NCBI GenBank assembly: GCA_026545765.1
Contig: CM048842.1
Span: forward strand, 22,656,667 to 22,720,666
Reading direction: 5' to 3'
DNA from: Plantago major
Taxonomy: Eukaryota > Streptophyta > Magnoliopsida > Lamiales > Plantaginaceae
Length of the DNA stretch: 64,000 nucleotides
Part shown: piece by piece, positions 11,586-21,917 of the stretch
How the letters are laid out: each line of letters opens with the position of its first letter
Position numbering within the stretch: position 1 is the first letter of the stretch
Notes under the pieces: generated by a model
Told to the model about the DNA's origin: nothing
The model's input: the letters and a program-made list of their open reading frames with translations, nothing else
Databases searched by the model: none
Position numbers and translations under genes: made by a program

Positions 11586-13319
11586 CACCAGATTCATTCA
11601 TCTTGTTTCTGAAAACCCATTTAGTTCCAATCACAGATATTCCTTCTACAAATGGAACTAGTTTCCAGACTTTGTTTCTCTCAAATTGATCCAACTCTTC
11701 TTGCATTGCAGAGATCCAGTCTTGGTCTCCTAGTGCTTCTTCTATATTTTTAGGTTCAATATTTGAGATGAAACATCCAAAAAGAGAATTAGCATTTTCA
11801 GCTATTGCTCTCCTAGTCCTAACACCCTGATTAATTGGTCCTATTATATCCTTTGCAGGATGATCTTTGATCCATCTCATCATAGGTTTAGTGCTAGTAG
11901 GATCAATATCCACGTGATCTGAATGTGAATCACTAAGATTTTGATTTGATACTTTTTCAGTATCTGAGATATCTGACATATGGGAAATGTCATGGATATC
12001 TGACACTTTTTCAGTGTTAGAGATATCTGGAACATGCATTTCAACATTCTTATTTTCAGATACCTCTTCATGATGAAGGTTCTCAGTAACCTGTTCCATT
12101 TCTGGAAAACTCATAGGAAATTCCTCATCATGTCTGTGAGTCATCTTGTTGTTACTAGGCATTTCAAGCTTTTCTACGTCAGAGTCATCCTCACTTTCCA
12201 TAATGATGTTTCTCCTTTCTGAGGATTCTTCTTTAGAATCCCTCAGTAACAGTTCTTTGAACTTTTCTGAGAGTTCATCATTAGGAGGTGTTTTCTTATT
12301 TCCTTCATAGAATACAACATAAATTGATTCTTCAATTTTCTTTGTTCTTTTGTTGTAAACTCTGTAGGCTTTGCTGTTTGTGGAATAACCAAGAAATACA
12401 CCTTCATCTGCCTTTGGTTGAAGTGTTCTCAGATAATCTTTCCCATTGTTTAGAACAAAACATCTACAACCAAATACTCTCAGATGTTTGATATTAGGGG
12501 GTCTACCAACCAAGATTTCATAGGGGGTCTTGTCATGGTGTTTGTTTATCAAGCATCTGTTTTGAGTGTAGCAAGCTGTGTTTACAGCTTCAACCCAATA
12601 AATTTCACTTATTTCAAAGGTCATTAGCATTGTCCTTGCAGCTTCTTTAAGGGTTCTGTTTCCTTTCTCGCAACACCATTTTGTTGAGGTGTTCTTACAG
12701 AGGAAAGTTGGTGTTGTATACCTTGCAGTACAAAACTCCTTTATGTAATTGGTTGACAAACTTAGTACCATGGTCCATTCGATTGCGATACCTTGTCATT
12801 TTATCATGACTTCAAGCTTTTTCAGCAAGTTTGGTATCTCCACCCTGGCATCAGATTTGTGTTTCATAAAGACAACCCAAGTGAATCTTGAGAAGTCATC
12901 TACAACAACCAGACCATACTTCTTTCCCCGCATAACTAGTTACGATGATTCAAAAGATCCATGTAAAAGTTGCGTTGGTCTAACACTAGAGTGTCCGATT
13001 TTGGACTTGAAAGAGATCTTAGATTATTTCCCCATCCGACAGTAATGTATACCATCCTTTCCGAAAGATGTTCGAAGGTCAACCACTAAATCCTTCTCGC
13101 AAGTCTATTCGAGTTTTGAAGTTCAAGTGACTCATTCTTTTGTGCCATAACCAAAGGCTCTTCCGTGGTGACCAGATTGACTCACCATGAGACATTCTTG
13201 ATTGGCGAGATGCCCAATCGGCAACATAAAGACCGCCTTTCCACCGACCAACTAAGACTGCTTTGACTCATTGTCAATTAGTTTGCGATTTAGCTTTGAA
13301 TTTTATAGTAAAACCCTTG
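11533..13319 (-). pseudogene. pol: Element B pol, integrase and linker
   Basis: This is Copia integrase (rve core) with its C-terminal linker to reverse transcriptase. The first catalytic Asp (LHMDLFES) is near 12962, the second (MDHGTKF) near 12773. The third residue, Glu in the QNGV.E motif near 12675, is lost to a local indel where A has GCTGAA-like sequence. Downstream (12600-11533) the frame is open through YWVEAVNTACYTQNRCL, a conserved CFVLNNGK stretch, an acidic linker, and the WISAMQEELDQFERNKVWKL start of the reverse transcriptase region. The HHCC zinc-binding segment (about 13050-13300) is badly scrambled. Confidence 0.85.
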
Positions 13320-13574
13320 TCAAAACCTGCTCATGCTAAATAGATTATATTTCAAATCCTTAACATGTAATACGCTGATTGTTAAAGTCCCCAATTTGAC
13401 GTTACCAAATCCCGAGAGGGATTTAATTCTCCAAACTGATATCCGGTCCTGTGTTGCAAGCTTTGTAATCAACTGATTTGCTTTGTCTCCTGTCATGTGC
13501 TTTCCGCATCCACTATCAAATAGCCATTGTGCTTTAGTCCAGGAAGCATTCTGCACACAACAGGAAACAGGAGA
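13320..13574 (-). pseudogene. pol: Element B pol, protease segment
   Basis: Pol resumes in the same frame as gag immediately after the gag TAA. It carries the aspartic protease motif FDSGCGKHMTG near 13510 and ends in VLHVKDLKYNLFSMSRF. One or two short deletions (around 13380-13450) alter the middle of the domain relative to A and C. The segment ends at a stop near 13320. Confidence 0.8.
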
Positions 13575-13577
13575 TTA
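13551..13577 (-). promoter_or_regulatory. Element B gag-pol junction
   Basis: The gag stop TAA (13577-13575) sits in CCTAATC, a branch-point-like word. It is followed on the minus strand by a pyrimidine-rich run ending TGTGTGCAG at 13551. Gag and pol are in the same frame. The arrangement matches A and C. Confidence 0.45.
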
Positions 13578-16088
13578 GGTTCTCATATCTTTGATGGAAC
13601 CGTCAGAATTAAAAGTTCTCCCAATAGGAATCCATTTTTGTATGAATTTCTTTGAAATATGCTTTTGTCTGACAGGAACGTAAGGAGGAATTCTATTTGA
13701 ATGAATGTTATCATTAGTAAGAATTATTTTCTTCCTTGGTGTGTTCCTAGGTGCTCCATATGATGCTTTCAGATACCTGTCAGGTTTCTGAGTTTGCTTT
13801 TCAGCAAACTTAGCCTTTCTTGCCAGATTTCTTCTAGCCCTGGCATTCAGATTTTCAGTGGCTTGATTTAACTTCCACTTCTGATAATTGCTTTGAGCAA
13901 TTCTAGCTTTCAGCCATCGTTCTTGCTCCTGCTTGTACTCATGAGCAAGTTGTTTTCCGATGCCTTTGTAGCCAATACCGTTTCGAGCACTTGAAGCTAT
14001 CTGAGATCTTTTCTCAGCAGCTTTGCTAGTCTCTGGTTGGTCCAATTTCTTTCCAGAAAAAGTGACATGGGAGAATTTGCCAGCTCCTGCAATTCTACCT
14101 TTTTGAGAGACATAGCACTGTGGGTGTTTACACTTTTCAGTGTTGTGTTTCTTTTCAGAGACGTGCCCAACAGTTTTGTTTTTGACTTGTTTTTCCCACA
14201 AAGGTTTAGTCGCAACTGCCTTTCCTTTGTCAACAATCTTTGTCTTCTCACCGATGTTATAGATTGCATGGGAACCGTCTTGCTGAGTACTTACAAATGT
14301 TCTTCTCTCCTTACTCTTATTCAGAGTGATAGAACAATCTGCCTGTGTATTCAGCCCAAGTCCTTTCTTTTCTGAAGGATCTCTTAAGTAAGATTGTACT
14401 TCAGTAAGAGTGTCACTAGCTTTGGCATAAGATTGAAAAGATAATTCTTTCTTCTTGAGTTCCTTGTTCTCAGAAAGAAGATCTTCATATTTCTTTTGTA
14501 ATTCAGCCATTGCTTCTTTATGTGACTTTTCAGTCTCAGATATCTGAGCTTTGAGAAATGCATTTTCAGCATCCTTTCTCTCAGATACTTTAACTAATTG
14601 AGAATTTTCCTTTGCAAGAGAATTCTTTTCTTCTTCAAGGTTTTCGACTCTAGCTCGGATCATTAGAAATTCTCTTTCATAGATATCAAGTTCTTTCCTG
14701 AGATTTTCTAGATTTTTTATTTCCTCTTCATCACTTTCATAAGTATAAGAAGTATGTGTTACCTCATCAGCCATAAGACAGTTTTCTATGTTGGAGATGT
14801 CTGGACCGTCAATTTCAGCAACTCCACACATTTCATTCTTCTTGAGGCCGAAGTCGATTATATCATGAGTAACTCCACATAATTCTGGTGATGGTAAGGT
14901 TGAGTCTTCTGAATTGTCATCTTCAGAGTCTGTCTCAACGTCTAGAGCATCCCGTTGAGTTTGGATTTTCTTTCTTTCTTCAGTTAGCAAAGCTTTCTGG
15001 CTTCTTCTGAAGATTCTCCTCTCTTTCTTGTCACCTGTCCTTAGTTTGTTGAGGGAAGGACAATCCTTCTTGAAGTGGCCAGGTTTCTGACAATAGAAAC
15101 AGATATCGTTTCCAATTTCTGCTTCCTCAGTACATGATGCTTTCTGAGCTGGCTTGTTCAGCGAGCTTTGCATATTTTTGTACTGGTGATAGTTTGAGCC
15201 TAGATGCTTTTTCAGCTTCTCTTTGGCTTTCCTTCTTTCAATTTCTCGACTGATATATTTGCTCATTTGCTTTGCATCAAGAGCATCCTCAGTTTCTTCC
15301 TTGCTTTTCTTCTTTTCAGAAGTTTCTTGAGTGATTAGAGCAACGTTTTGCAACTTTTCAGTTGTTTGTTCTCTTTGAGTTGTCTCATAATCAACAGTAG
15401 CAAGATGAGAGAAAAGTTCCACTGGAGTGATATTTGGCATTCCTTGGTTAAAATAAAAGAATTTGGTATGCTCCCAGTTGTGGTTAAGACTTCTGACAAT
15501 GGTCTTAATCTTTTCTGACTGGGAGTATCTGTTGCTTTCCCCAAGAGCTGCCATGTCACTCATGAGAGTGGTAAATCTGAAATCAAGTTCTTCCAGAGTT
15601 TCAGTGGGTCCTTGTTTGAAATTTTGAAATTTCAACTTGAGAACTTCGAACTTGTTTTCTTTGGTTTTCTCAGTTCCGGCACAGATTTCTTCAATCAGTT
15701 GCCAGGCAACTTTCGCCGTTTTAGCACCCCACAGTTTACACTGTATGTGCTCTGGTGTCGATCTGATGATGATGTTACGAGCTTGACCATCCAGTCGATT
15801 CCTCTTGGCATCTTCCGATGTCCAGAGTTCTCTGGGCTTTGGTTCGTAAATAACTTGACCAGTAGATCTTCCACTAGTTGACGCATCTGTTTGTGAAGAT
15901 CCTTCGCTTTGATCTCTGTCTCTTCCACTCGAAACCTCCATGACTTGCTTAAGTTGTTGAATGACTATTGGGCCATTCTTTATTACTTCGATCATCTCGT
16001 CACTTATGGCTTCAAGGTGGAGCATCATGTTATTTTTCCATTTCTCGTAGTTCTCTGGTTTGAGAACGGGTGCATCACTCAGAGACAT
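13575..16088 (-). CDS. gag: Element B Gag polyprotein, open throughout
   Basis: This is the only full-length open retrotransposon gene in the window (844 codons from an upstream ATG at 16109). The start is more likely the ATG at 16088 (Met-Ser-Leu-Ser-Asp-Ala), which matches the C start at 32140. In order from the 16109 ATG: an NYEKWKNNM motif (about residues 19-27), a Copia gag (UBN2-type) domain (about 95-270), a zinc knuckle CFYCQKPGHFKKDC of CX2CX4HX4C type (about 336-350), an acidic stretch, a coiled coil (about 470-580) and a basic C-terminal tail. Gag forms virus-like particles in the cytoplasm and packages element RNA. The lack of any stop suggests recent activity, in contrast with the damage elsewhere in B. 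Confidence 0.9.
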   Translation of the reverse strand: MSLSDAPVLKPENYEKWKNNMMLHLEAISDEMIEVIKNGPIVIQQLKQVMEVSSGRDRDQSEGSSQTDASTSGRSTGQVIYEPKPRELWTSEDAKRNRLDGQARNIIIRSTPEHIQCKLWGAKTAKVAWQLIEEICAGTEKTKENKFEVLKLKFQNFKQGPTETLEELDFRFTTLMSDMAALGESNRYSQSEKIKTIVRSLNHNWEHTKFFYFNQGMPNITPVELFSHLATVDYETTQREQTTEKLQNVALITQETSEKKKSKEETEDALDAKQMSKYISREIERRKAKEKLKKHLGSNYHQYKNMQSSLNKPAQKASCTEEAEIGNDICFYCQKPGHFKKDCPSLNKLRTGDKKERRIFRRSQKALLTEERKKIQTQRDALDVETDSEDDNSEDSTLPSPELCGVTHDIIDFGLKKNEMCGVAEIDGPDISNIENCLMADEVTHTSYTYESDEEEIKNLENLRKELDIYEREFLMIRARVENLEEEKNSLAKENSQLVKVSERKDAENAFLKAQISETEKSHKEAMAELQKKYEDLLSENKELKKKELSFQSYAKASDTLTEVQSYLRDPSEKKGLGLNTQADCSITLNKSKERRTFVSTQQDGSHAIYNIGEKTKIVDKGKAVATKPLWEKQVKNKTVGHVSEKKHNTEKCKHPQCYVSQKGRIAGAGKFSHVTFSGKKLDQPETSKAAEKRSQIASSARNGIGYKGIGKQLAHEYKQEQERWLKARIAQSNYQKWKLNQATENLNARARRNLARKAKFAEKQTQKPDRYLKASYGAPRNTPRKKIILTNDNIHSNRIPPYVPVRQKHISKKFIQKWIPIGRTFNSDGSIKDMRT

Positions 16089-16191
16089 ACCTGCACACTT
16101 AACACACAAATTAAATAGTCCTCAAAAGTGGACAAAGTTCCTTCACCTATCTGGGGATCTAGGTTCAGTGCAGAAGGCTGGTGAACCTCCC

Positions 16192-16203
16192 GCTCTGATA
16201 CCA
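16192..16203 (-). promoter_or_regulatory. Element B primer-binding site, tRNA-iMet
   Basis: On the minus strand this reads TGGTATCAGAGC, complementary to the 3' end of plant initiator tRNA-Met, two bases inside the 5' LTR end. It identifies the right-hand LTR as 5' and fixes the element's orientation. Confidence 0.95.
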
Positions 16204-16559
16204 CTTGTTGGTCCAGATAACGGCAAAGTAAAAGACTAGGGGGGTGAATAGTCTTTTAAAAACTTTTGTCGATAACAACTATTTCTCAGATATCTGAATG
16301 GATATCTGATACTTAGAATCAGAGTGCGGAAGACTTAATAAAGATAAGTGCAGAAACAGTTAATATGTGTGTGTGTGTTGCTGAAATGTAAATACAGAAA
16401 GGTAAATAACACAGCAAGTATAGTGGTATCTGGAGGTGGCGTAATCCTCCAACTAATCCACTTCGGTCTATCAGAGACCTAGAATTCACTAGAACAGATA
16501 ATTGAGTTCTCCTTACAATAATCCTATTCTAAGATTCTTAAACAATTGGTTCCCAACCA

Positions 16560-16775
16560 AATGTTCCCCCTGAGTTGTTCCCCGGCTTTCACAGCCAAGT
16601 ACTTCCTATACTCAGAAACCTTTGAGTTATTCCCTAGCTTCCCAAGCTAAGTACTTCCTATACTCAATAACCTTGGAGTTATTCCTTAGTTTCCCAAATC
16701 AAGTACCTCCTATACTCCGGTAACCTTGGAGTTATTCCCTGATTTTTTTAAACTAAGTACTTCCTGTACTCCACG
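16560..16775 (-). repeat. LTR tandem hairpin repeat (B 5' LTR)
   Basis: This is the counterpart of the 2055-2270 array: four units of about 51 bp with GGCT/AGCC, TAGCTT/AAGCTA and TAGTTT/AAAT(C/T)A-type stems around a GGG or related loop. It lies about 400 bp downstream of the TATA box in the direction of transcription. Confidence 0.75.
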
Positions 16776-17160
16776 CCAGTTATGGTGTTGGTTTTGGTTT
16801 GAGTTGTCAGATGAGCTTCTTTAATAACTTATTCAGTTATTCAGATAGCTCTGTGAATCAAGGTACTTAATACACTTTACAGCGTATGGTATCTTGTTCG
16901 ATTTTACTGACCCAAGTCTTATGATATCTGTTCAAGAGAATGAATCTCAGATAGTTGATCTTTTGATTCAACTCCTTCACAGATAGCTTTGCTTGGTTAG
17001 GATCAGGACACTTAGAACTTCAGTGTTACTCAAGATCAAATGCTTTGGTCGCAACAGAAAGCTTTGTGAGTAAGTAATTTTCTTTGAGAGAGTAAGACGT
17101 TCATCGTTTTCAAGTTATATCGTGTGTCTAAGGTATCTTCTCAAGCAGTCTAAGTGTTGA

Positions 17161-17168
17161 TATTTATA
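17161..17168 (-). promoter_or_regulatory. Element B 5' LTR TATA box
   Basis: TATAAATA on the minus strand. It is conserved in all B and C LTRs (2665, 31071, 44641) and degraded in A's 3' LTR (near 28602). It is the likely U3 core promoter. Confidence 0.65.
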
Positions 17169-17944
17169 GATGAATTTGAGTGCCGTTTGAATAGTATCCG
17201 TTAGGCTCAAATTCAAACTATTGATATCTCGTATAATCTTTAGCGATTTTGTCTTCTTCTTCAGAAGCTGCCGTTGCTTTTAATCAGACATCTCTGTCCG
17301 TGCATTAAATGCATTGTACTATACTTTTTGTCCTGTAGTGTCAACGGAACTATGCTTTGTATCAGAGACTAGTGTTATCTGATTCTTTGCACGTCCTTAT
17401 CTTCAATCTTCAGATACCACTTATTTATTGAAACAACTTTGTTTGCAATATATGTTTCTTTTTCAGAAATGTGGTTAATGCTCAAGGTATCTAAGAATAG
17501 ATATCTGTGGACACTTTCCTTGTTTTCAGATATGTCTCTTATTTCTCAGAAATCTCTTGTGACACAGTTTGTTTGAAACTATTCGTGTCTTCAAGTTATC
17601 TGGCTAAGGTATCTGAACAACAGTTTCAGTAATCTTGCGCAGTTTCTTCAAGTCTTCAATGTCGTTGAGCTTGTTCTGCTTGGATGTCTTCTTCTTGGTC
17701 TTCTCTTCATAAAATAAAAATTACATTTTGAGACCTAACATCCTATACAAGATTAGCTAGACTATCATACTTAGTGAGTTTCCTCTTTTACAATGTTCAA
17801 GTGAACCAAGAGTACTAATCACCTTTCTGAGACTAAGATAAGTCATCATATTGCTGATCAAAATCTAAACAGATATTCTTAACAAAATATCTAACAAAAT
17901 TCCTAACAAATTTCTCAAGAAATTTCCCAACAAATTTCCCAACA

Positions 17945-17949
17945 ATCTC
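17945..17949. repeat. Target-site duplication ATCTC, right copy (element B)
   Basis: Right partner of the 1700-1704 duplication, directly after the terminal CAACA of B's second LTR. It is followed by the resumed pol sequence of A. Confidence 0.93.
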
Positions 17950-19118
17950 CTAAGCATGAGTCAATTGGTAGACAAAGGGTACACTGTAAAGATCAAGTCA
18001 AAACTATGCAAATTAATTGACAATGAGTCAAAGCAGACAGTCTTGGTTGCTAGGCGAAAAGGAAATCTTTATGTTGCTGACTGAGCATCTGCCACAACTG
18101 AAGAATGTCTCATGGTGAGTCAATCTGGCCACACTGAAGAAAACTGGCTATGGCATAAAAGAATGAGTCACTTGAACTTCAAAACTCGAACAAGCTAGCC
18201 AAGAAAGAATTGGTGGTTGATTTACCCAAAATGGTATATAGAAAAGATGGTATATGTTCAGCTTGCCAAATGGGAAAACAATCCAAAACATCTTTCAAGT
18301 CTAAAACTAGACACTCCAGTGAAAGGCCACTGCAATTGTTACATATGGATCTTTTTGAATCCTCTGTAACTAGCTATGCAGGAAAGAAGTATGGTCTGGT
18401 TGTTGTTGATGATTACTCAAGATTCACTTGGGTTGTATTTCTCAAACAAAAATCTGATGCAAGGGTTGAGATACCCAACTTGCTGAAGAAGCTTGAAGTC
18501 ATGAAAAATGACAAGGTATCTGTAATCAGAACAGACCATGGTACTGAGTTTGTGAACCAGTACATAAAAGAGTTTTGTACCTGCAAAGGTATACAAAATC
18601 AACTATCTTCCGTAAGGACACCACAACAAAATGGTGTTGATGAAAGGAAGAATAGAACCCTAAAAGAAGCAGCAAGAACAATGCTTGATGACACTGAAAT
18701 AAGTGAAATCTATTGGGTTGAAGCTATTAACACAGCCTGCTACACTCAAAATAGATGTTTGATTAACAAACACCATGACAAAACTCCTTATGAACTTTTG
18801 ATTGGTAGACCACCTAGTATCAAATATCTAAGGGTGTTTGGTTGCAGATGTTTTGTTCTTAACAATGGAAAAGAGTACTTGAGAACATTTCAACCAAAAG
18901 AAGATGAATTAGTATTTCTTGGTTATTCTATGAATAGCAAAGCCTACAGAATCTACAACAAAAGAACACAAAAGATTGAAGAATCTGTTCATGTAGTCTT
19001 CTACGAAGGAAACAAGAAAGTAATCTTGAATGAAGAACTCTCAGATAGGTTTAAAGAACTAATGATTAAGATTCTGAAGAAGAATCCTCAAAAGGAAACA
19101 ACTCTGTCATTCACTTAG
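17950..19118 (+). pseudogene. pol: Element A pol, integrase (resumed)
   Basis: Pol resumes after B. The pre-integrase zinc segment (WHKRMSHLNF...CSACQMG, HHCC type) spans about 18150-18275 and is broken by Trp-to-stop near 18083 and a 1-nt loss near 18188. The integrase core is open from 18210 with the full catalytic triad visible: Asp at 18348-18350 (LHMDLFES), Asp at 18534-18536 (RTDHGTEF) and Glu at 18642-18644 (NGVDERKNRT). The core is followed by YWVEAINTACYTQNRCL and CFVLNNGKEYLR. The frame is lost after 19050 by a small deletion compared with C (35990-36060). Confidence 0.88.
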
Positions 19119-19638
19119 AGGATGACTCTGACGATGAAAAGCAACCATTGCTTAGTAACAACCAGATGACTCTAAGACATGATGAAGAATTTCCTATGAG
19201 AATTCCAGAAATGGAATAGGTTACTGAGAACCTTCATCATGAAGAGGTTTCTGAGAATGAGACTGTTGAAAATCCAATCCCAGATATCTCTAACACTGAA
19301 AAAGTGTCAGATATCTGTGGCATTTCCCGTGTGCCAGATATCTCAGATACTGCACAAGTATCCTGTCAAGATCAGATTGATTCACATTCAGATCAAAATG
19401 ATATTGATCCTACTAGTTCAAAACCCATTATGAAATGGATAAGAAATCATCCTGCCAAGGATGTGATTGGTCCTTTAGACCAAGGAGTTAGAACTAGGAG
19501 AGCAATTGCTGACTCTCTTTATGGATGTTTCATCTCAATCATTGAACCTAAAACTATAGAAGAAGCATTGAAGGATCAAGATTGGATCTCTGCAATGCAA
19601 GAAGAGTTGGATCAATTTGAGAGAAACAAAGTCTAGAA
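19119..19638 (+). pseudogene. pol: Element A pol, integrase-RT linker
   Basis: This is the variable acidic and serine-rich linker of Copia Pol, with repeated ISDT/IS(N/D)TEKVSD words, ending in the conserved start of the RT region (WIRNHPAKDVIGP...WISAMQEELDQFERNKV). It contains a stop near 19217 (CAG to TAG) and Trp-to-stop at 19634-19636. Confidence 0.75.
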
Positions 19639-19639
19639 A

Positions 19640-20536
19640 TTGGTTTCATTTGTTGATGGAATATCTGTAATTGGAACCAAGTGGATTTTCAGAAACAAAA
19701 TGAATGAGTCTGGTGAAATAACCAGAAACAAAGCAAGGTTGGTTGCCAAAGGATTCACCCAGACTGAAGGACTAGATTTTGATGAGTCATATGCTGCAGT
19801 TGCAAGATTGGATGCAATTAGACTATTTCTAGCCTTTGCAGCTCATAATGACTTTAAATTTTATCAAATGGATGTCAAAAGTGCATTCCTAAACGGTGAA
19901 CTTGCTGAGGAAGTCTATGTTGAACAACCACTAGGCTTTGAAGTTTCCACAGAAAGTAGAATGGTTTATAAGCTTCAAAAAGCTCTATATGGATTGAAAC
20001 AGGCTCCGAAAGCATGGTATGATACTTTAGCCAAATACTTGCTGGAAAGTGGCTTCAAGAAAGGAGATGTTGATTAAACACTCTTTACTTTGAACCATGA
20101 AGGGAAACTACTTTTAGTTCAAGTATATGTTGATGACATTATATTTGGATCTAAAGACAAGCAACTTTGTGAAGACTTTGCTGAGCTCATGAAAAGTAAA
20201 TTTGAGATGAGCATGATGGGAGAATTAAACTACTTCCTTGGATCACAAGTTAAGCAACTTAATGATGGAATATTTATTAGTCAAACAAAGTATGCAAAAG
20301 ATATGCTCAACAAGTTTAATCTAAAGCCTTCTGAAAAGAATGCTAAGATACCTATGAGCATTGGAACCAAAATGACCTATATTGAAACTGACAAGAGTGT
20401 TGAAGAACACAAGTATAGGAAATTGATTGGTCTATATTGTACCTCACTGCAAGTAGACCTGATTTTCAATATGCAGTTGGAGTGTGTGCTAGATTTCAGA
20501 CAAATCCAATGCAATCACACTACAACATTGCTATGA
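19640..20536 (+). pseudogene. pol: Element A pol, reverse transcriptase
   Basis: This is an almost complete Copia reverse transcriptase (RVT_2): [68 protein letters not shown], and the catalytic YVDD at 20126-20137. A TAA at 20075-20077 splits it, and a short deletion near 20432 shifts the frame in the KLIG.LYLTASRPDIQYAVG region. It copies element RNA into DNA inside the particle; here it is inactive as read. Confidence 0.9.
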
Positions 20537-21118
20537 AAATATTAAGGTATGTAAAGGGTACTGTAGAAGTTGGATTGTGGTAACCAAAAGACAGTGGATT
20601 GAGTTTAGTTGGCTATTCTGATGCTGACTATGCTGGATCATTGCTTGATAGAAAAAGCACCTCAGGAACTTGTCAATATATTGCTGCTGGGTGTTGGGTG
20701 TTGTGCACCTCAGAAAAACTCATGGTTCAACAAGAAACAAATCTCAATTGCCACATCTACCACAGAGGCTGAATATATTGCTGCTGGGTGTTGTGCTTCA
20801 CAGATATTGTGGATACAACAACAACTCAGAGATTATGAGATCAATGAAGAGAAAACTCCGATTTTCTGTGACAACACAAGTGCTATTGCTATAACTCAGA
20901 ATCCTAAGTTTCATGTAAGAACAAAGCACATTGATGTAAGACTCCATTTCATTAGAGACCATGTTGAAAAATGCAATATAGAGATACTCAAGATTGGTAC
21001 TGAAGACCAGCTTGTAGATATCTTTACAAAGCCTTTACAAGAAAGCAGGTTCTTAAACTTGAGACATAGTCTTGGGTTAATGGAGCTATCAAAGGAACTG
21101 AAAAGTTCTAATCTCTGA
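20537..21118 (+). pseudogene. pol: Element A pol, RNase H with an internal patchwork duplication
   Basis: RNase H begins with VGYSDADYAGSLLDRKSTSGTCQ (about 20610-20675). After that, 20677-20695 (ATATTGCTGCTGGGTGTTG) repeats sequence normally found at 20776-20794 (inside EAEYIAAGCC), replacing the FLGARLISW stretch seen in C. The frame then continues through STTEAEYIAAGCCASQILWIQQQL, CDNTSAIAITQNPKF and DQLVDIFTKPLQ, and stops at TGA 21116-21118. That stop overlaps the first hairpin of the array. Confidence 0.85.
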
Positions 21119-21257
21119 GACGGAAACTCAGAAAGGAGAAAGATATCTGGAACAGGCATCTAGATATTTAAGGCAAAAAGGTATCTGAGACAAAGAACTC
21201 ATATACTAAAAGCATGGGTAAAAGTGTTTTTTAAAGATTCCTGAGACGGGTACTCAG
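21114..21257 (+). repeat. Hairpin array after pol, element A (four hairpins)
   Basis: Hairpins: 21114-21132 (TCTGAG/CTCAGA, loop ACGGAAA), 21143-21167 (ATATCTGGA/TCTAGATAT, loop ACAGGCA), 21181-21206 (GTATCTGAG/CTCATATAC, 8-nt loop) and 21241-21257 (CTGAG/CTCAG, loop ACGGGTA). Two stem types occur, as in B and C. The array starts inside the pol stop codon. Confidence 0.78.
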
Positions 21258-21917
21258 ATATCTATGAGATCACAAAGTGAGGGGGAACAGAAAAGAGAAA
21301 TGTGGTACAACTGTATTCAGTCAACCTCACCTCTGATGTCTTGTATCGTTCCATTTATTTGATAAGTTACACACAGTCTCTGAACTGACTATATAAGTCC
21401 AAAGACTGTCCCCTAGCCATAGAAAAGAGATGTGATTCAGAAAGCTATTCGCCAAATTTCATTAATTGGGCACAATTACAATTATTGATTGTGATCATTG
21501 CTGAAGAAGCAAACATGACCCTTGATGAAATGGGCGTTTGATCTTAACGGACGAGATTAATTCTCTATAAAATAGTGGACTGTAAAAACTCAGACGTGGC
21601 CCACTAAGCATTTAATGCAAAATGATTTTTTACCCACGTCTAACTCCATTTGCATAGATACATATGCACAAAATCAATTTGTATGTATATATCTGCTGAA
21701 AGTACAATGCTATACATATAGGATTTTGGCAAAAGAAATCACTTTCGCCTAATCTAACATTCATACTTACACAGAAGCAAAAATAGAAATCTCTCTCTAA
21801 GTTTTTCTACAAATCTTTCTGCAATTCTACTGGATCTCTCTTAGTTTTTCTGAAAAGAACAACTAATCTGTCCTGATAACCTCTTCTCTTGTTTTAAAAA
21901 ACCTTCTATTTAAAGAG
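21258..21917 (+). promoter_or_regulatory. Conserved leader and putative internal promoter of element A extra gene
   Basis: Non-coding, and aligned by eye with 9419-10060 (B) and 37481-38127 (C). The TATA-like box is degraded here to CTATACATATAGG (21710-21722), against CTATATATAGG in C. The ATG follows about 195 bp later in the shared context TTTAAAGAGATGGCTCC. Confidence 0.45.

Larger units (their letters stand above)
1705..17944 (-). mobile_element. Element B: complete 16.2-kb Sirevirus-like Copia element nested in element A
   Basis: B is bounded by TG...CA LTRs (1705-3440 and 16206-17944) and flanked by ATCTC duplications. On the minus strand the order is 5' LTR, tRNA-iMet primer-binding site, gag (844 codons open), protease, integrase, reverse transcriptase, RNase H, hairpin array, extra intron-containing gene, polypurine tract, 3' LTR. 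It belongs to the same broad family as A and C, but its LTR starts with an additional array of 12-bp units. Gag is intact, whereas pol and parts of the extra gene carry dense small indels. Confidence 0.93.
16206..17944 (-). repeat. Element B 5' LTR
   Basis: This 1739-bp LTR runs TGTTGG...CCAACA on the plus strand. TATTTATA at 17161-17168 is the TATA box on the minus strand. The hairpin tandem repeat lies at 16560-16775 and the 12-bp terminal array at 17873-17944. It is cleaner than the 3' copy: several CAG/CTG-containing words here are shortened or replaced in 1705-3440. Confidence 0.95.
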
